DNA of 52,954 nucleotides from Alphaproteobacteria bacterium. Lineage in GTDB: Bacteria; Pseudomonadota; Alphaproteobacteria; JAGPBS01. The stretch is taken from positions 1-52,954 of the forward strand of contig JAGPBS010000005.1 in the NCBI GenBank assembly GCA_018063245.1. The letters run 5' to 3'. Positions 51,773-52,954 of the stretch are shown here, in pieces. Numbering within the stretch: the stretch's first letter is position 1; each line of letters opens with the position of its first letter. Under the pieces are notes generated by a model. That model saw only the letters and a program-made list of their open reading frames with translations. It did not search any database and was not told the origin of the DNA. The translations under genes were made by a program, and so were the position numbers.

Positions 51773-52756
51773 ATGCCAAATGAACCTTCAGCACTCGGTA
51801 GACTCGTTGTTTATAATCCTCATATCGCTCTTGAGCCTAGCGAAGGGAGTGAAGGTAGGGTTTTTTATGTTTTGGGTGAAAAATTAATGGCCTCTAAGCA
51901 TAAAAGGGAAGGAATAGATGTTCCGCCATCTCCTGAGGGATCGCCTCAGAGCTTGAAGAAAAGAAGAGTAACGATATCCAATCCAAAAGAATCACAAAAT
52001 GAAGAGTCTGAGGACACTGCAAAAGCTTCAGCTCGTGATGTAAAAAAGCTTGAGAAACTTTCTTTGGAGAAGCTATCTGCTAAAATAAGTCGAAAACAAC
52101 CTCAAGAAGAAAAGATTGGATCTATTAGCGTATCTTCAACAGTTGAAGATAACAGTGATGAGACAACTACAACCGGCGATTCAGGTACATCAAGCCTGCC
52201 CGTGAGACATCACTTTAAAAAAGTAACATGGGAAGATGCTCAATTAAAAGGAATTTGTAGATCCTTTGCCCAGAAAGAAAATAATTTTGCTGTTTACCTT
52301 ACAAAAGATAGAGCTTTAGCAGCGGCGAGAAAGGCAACTATTTATGATACGGATGATCCAAAACGTATTCATGCAGAACCGCCTGTTTTTAAGCTGAGAG
52401 CAACTCCTCTGAAATTAAAAGGGGTTGAAGATCAAAGCGTTTGGGAAATTCAAACATTAGAGAAAGTTTTCTTTTTGGGTCGCTCAGGGGAGACTTTCAT
52501 TGAATATCAAGAGATCAAAAAATACGATCGTACTCATACAAATACAGATGATTTTGTATTCACATCTGCTAGTATCCAAGATAACATCAGTGTGCCCGTG
52601 AAAATTTCACAAGACTTGAAAGCGCCGATTGTTTTGGCGGTCCTCACCTTTATCATGCAGATTGTTCAAACCGTCATCAGTGCCTATCTGCCTGACTCGG
52701 GCTGTTCATCAGACACGACTGTTCCAACAATCACAGTGCCAACAAGCCTATCATAA
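51773..52756 (+). CDS. Low-complexity protein with C-terminal membrane anchor, candidate effector
   Basis: The product has 327 residues and I do not recognise the family. Residues 1-60 are mixed. A Ser/Lys/Glu-rich disordered stretch (about 40-135) contains 'PPSPEGSPQSLKKRRVTISN', a basic patch that resembles a nuclear-localisation or phosphorylation region. A compact-looking segment (about 140-275) follows, then one hydrophobic helix (284-305) and a short Ser/Thr/Pro tail. Tail-anchored, signal-less proteins like this are common among effectors of intracellular bacteria. ATG 51773 is chosen because GGAG lies 6 bases upstream; earlier ATGs lack one. Secretion is inference. Confidence 0.55.
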   Translation: MPNEPSALGRLVVYNPHIALEPSEGSEGRVFYVLGEKLMASKHKREGIDVPPSPEGSPQSLKKRRVTISNPKESQNEESEDTAKASARDVKKLEKLSLEKLSAKISRKQPQEEKIGSISVSSTVEDNSDETTTTGDSGTSSLPVRHHFKKVTWEDAQLKGICRSFAQKENNFAVYLTKDRALAAARKATIYDTDDPKRIHAEPPVFKLRATPLKLKGVEDQSVWEIQTLEKVFFLGRSGETFIEYQEIKKYDRTHTNTDDFVFTSASIQDNISVPVKISQDLKAPIVLAVLTFIMQIVQTVISAYLPDSGCSSDTTVPTITVPTSLS

Positions 52757-52790
52757 TAAAGGAGGCGCTCAAAAGAGCGCCTCCTTTATT
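52755..52790. terminator. Strong bidirectional terminator
   Basis: AATAAAGGAGGCGCTC and GAGCGCCTCCTTTATT form a perfect 16-bp stem with an AAAA loop. The stem starts inside the stop codon of the upstream gene and ends at the stop codon of the convergent partial gene, so it serves both. Confidence 0.88.
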
Positions 52791-52954
52791 TAAAGTTTAG
52801 AAACAGGTTCATCCGCGAAGAGAGGATGGTTTTCATCAATTATAAAGTAGAAAGGGTGTCCATTGATGTCTGTGTCTTCAAAGACAGTAATCCGAGGTGT
52901 GGGTCGATTGGGGATTTTAACAACATCAAGAATGGCCCCAGCCCATCCAATAGC
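52790..52954 (-). CDS. Unknown protein, C-terminal 54 residues (partial)
   Basis: An open frame enters from the right edge and ends at a TAA read from 52792 to 52790. The visible tail includes 'AIGWAGAILDVVKIPNRP', 'TPRITVFEDTDINGHPFYF' and 'IIDENHPLFADEPVSKL'. It has normal coding composition and ends at a shared terminator, which supports it being real. I do not recognise the family. Confidence 0.6.
   Translation of the reverse strand, partial: AIGWAGAILDVVKIPNRPTPRITVFEDTDINGHPFYFIIDENHPLFADEPVSKL

Noticed and set aside
1-52954. tRNA, rRNA, CRISPR array or insertion sequence
   Set aside because: No cloverleaf, rRNA segment, regular spaced repeats or transposase was seen on either strand by eye; a covariance-model search was not possible.

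Overview
This 53-kb window is AT-rich and almost fully coding. It looks like a piece of an alphaproteobacterial chromosome from a motile, host-associated lineage, perhaps a Holosporales/Rickettsiales-like or Rhodospirillales-related protist symbiont. The alphaproteobacterial call rests on gene order: hemE, an origin-like gap and then ppsR-coaE-dnaQ; mnmG-rsmG-parA-parB with parS sites; rpoN-hpf-ptsN; and fliF-fliG-fliH-fliN-motA-flbD-flhA. The host-association call rests on paired CesT-type type III secretion chaperones, tandem leucine-rich-repeat proteins, a Sel1-repeat giant and a C-terminally anchored low-complexity protein. The exact genus cannot be read from the window.

Left part (1-11.1 kb, all plus strand): a partial translocon or needle-tip-like protein and two class I T3SS chaperones; a palindromic repeat; a secreted DsbA-like thioredoxin-fold protein; a DJ-1-like protein without its cysteine; an Nfu Fe-S carrier; two LRR paralogues with acid-free, presequence-like N termini; a RutE-like nitroreductase; tsaB-rimI; a 1073-residue Sel1/coiled-coil protein ending in a HigB-like toxin domain; and a RelBE-type toxin-antitoxin pair.

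Middle part (11.1-42.1 kb): chromosome partitioning and tRNA/rRNA modification genes (parB, parA, rsmG, mnmG) with two parS sites; a divergent zinc uptake locus (znuCB and znuA) coupled to dapB; rpoN-hpf-ptsN; a cluster of DUF805 membrane proteins; then a long minus-strand flagellar operon. That operon carries a single-polypeptide FlhF-FlhG fusion followed by a degenerate QueF-like gene. After it come an orphan MlaD/PqiC pair, a CDF metal exporter, a nitronate-monooxygenase-like protein with an extra cysteine cluster, and haem biosynthesis (hemE, hemH, hemJ).

Origin and right part (42.1-53 kb): the 330-bp gap between hemE and ppsR has two perfect DnaA boxes and an AT-rich stretch. It matches the known alphaproteobacterial origin position (Caulobacter, Rickettsia) and coincides with a strand switch in gene direction and base skew. 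Rightward lie ppsR-coaE-dnaQ, a PAS-GGDEF-EAL protein, rpoH, rluD, a 3-hydroxyacyl-CoA dehydrogenase, an isochorismatase-like/pirin pair and a candidate anchored effector, which ends in a 16-bp-stem terminator shared with a convergent partial gene.

The three most unusual systems are the Sel1-HigB toxin chimera beside relBE, the FlhF-FlhG fusion, and the LRR pair with mitochondrial-presequence-like leaders near T3SS chaperones.
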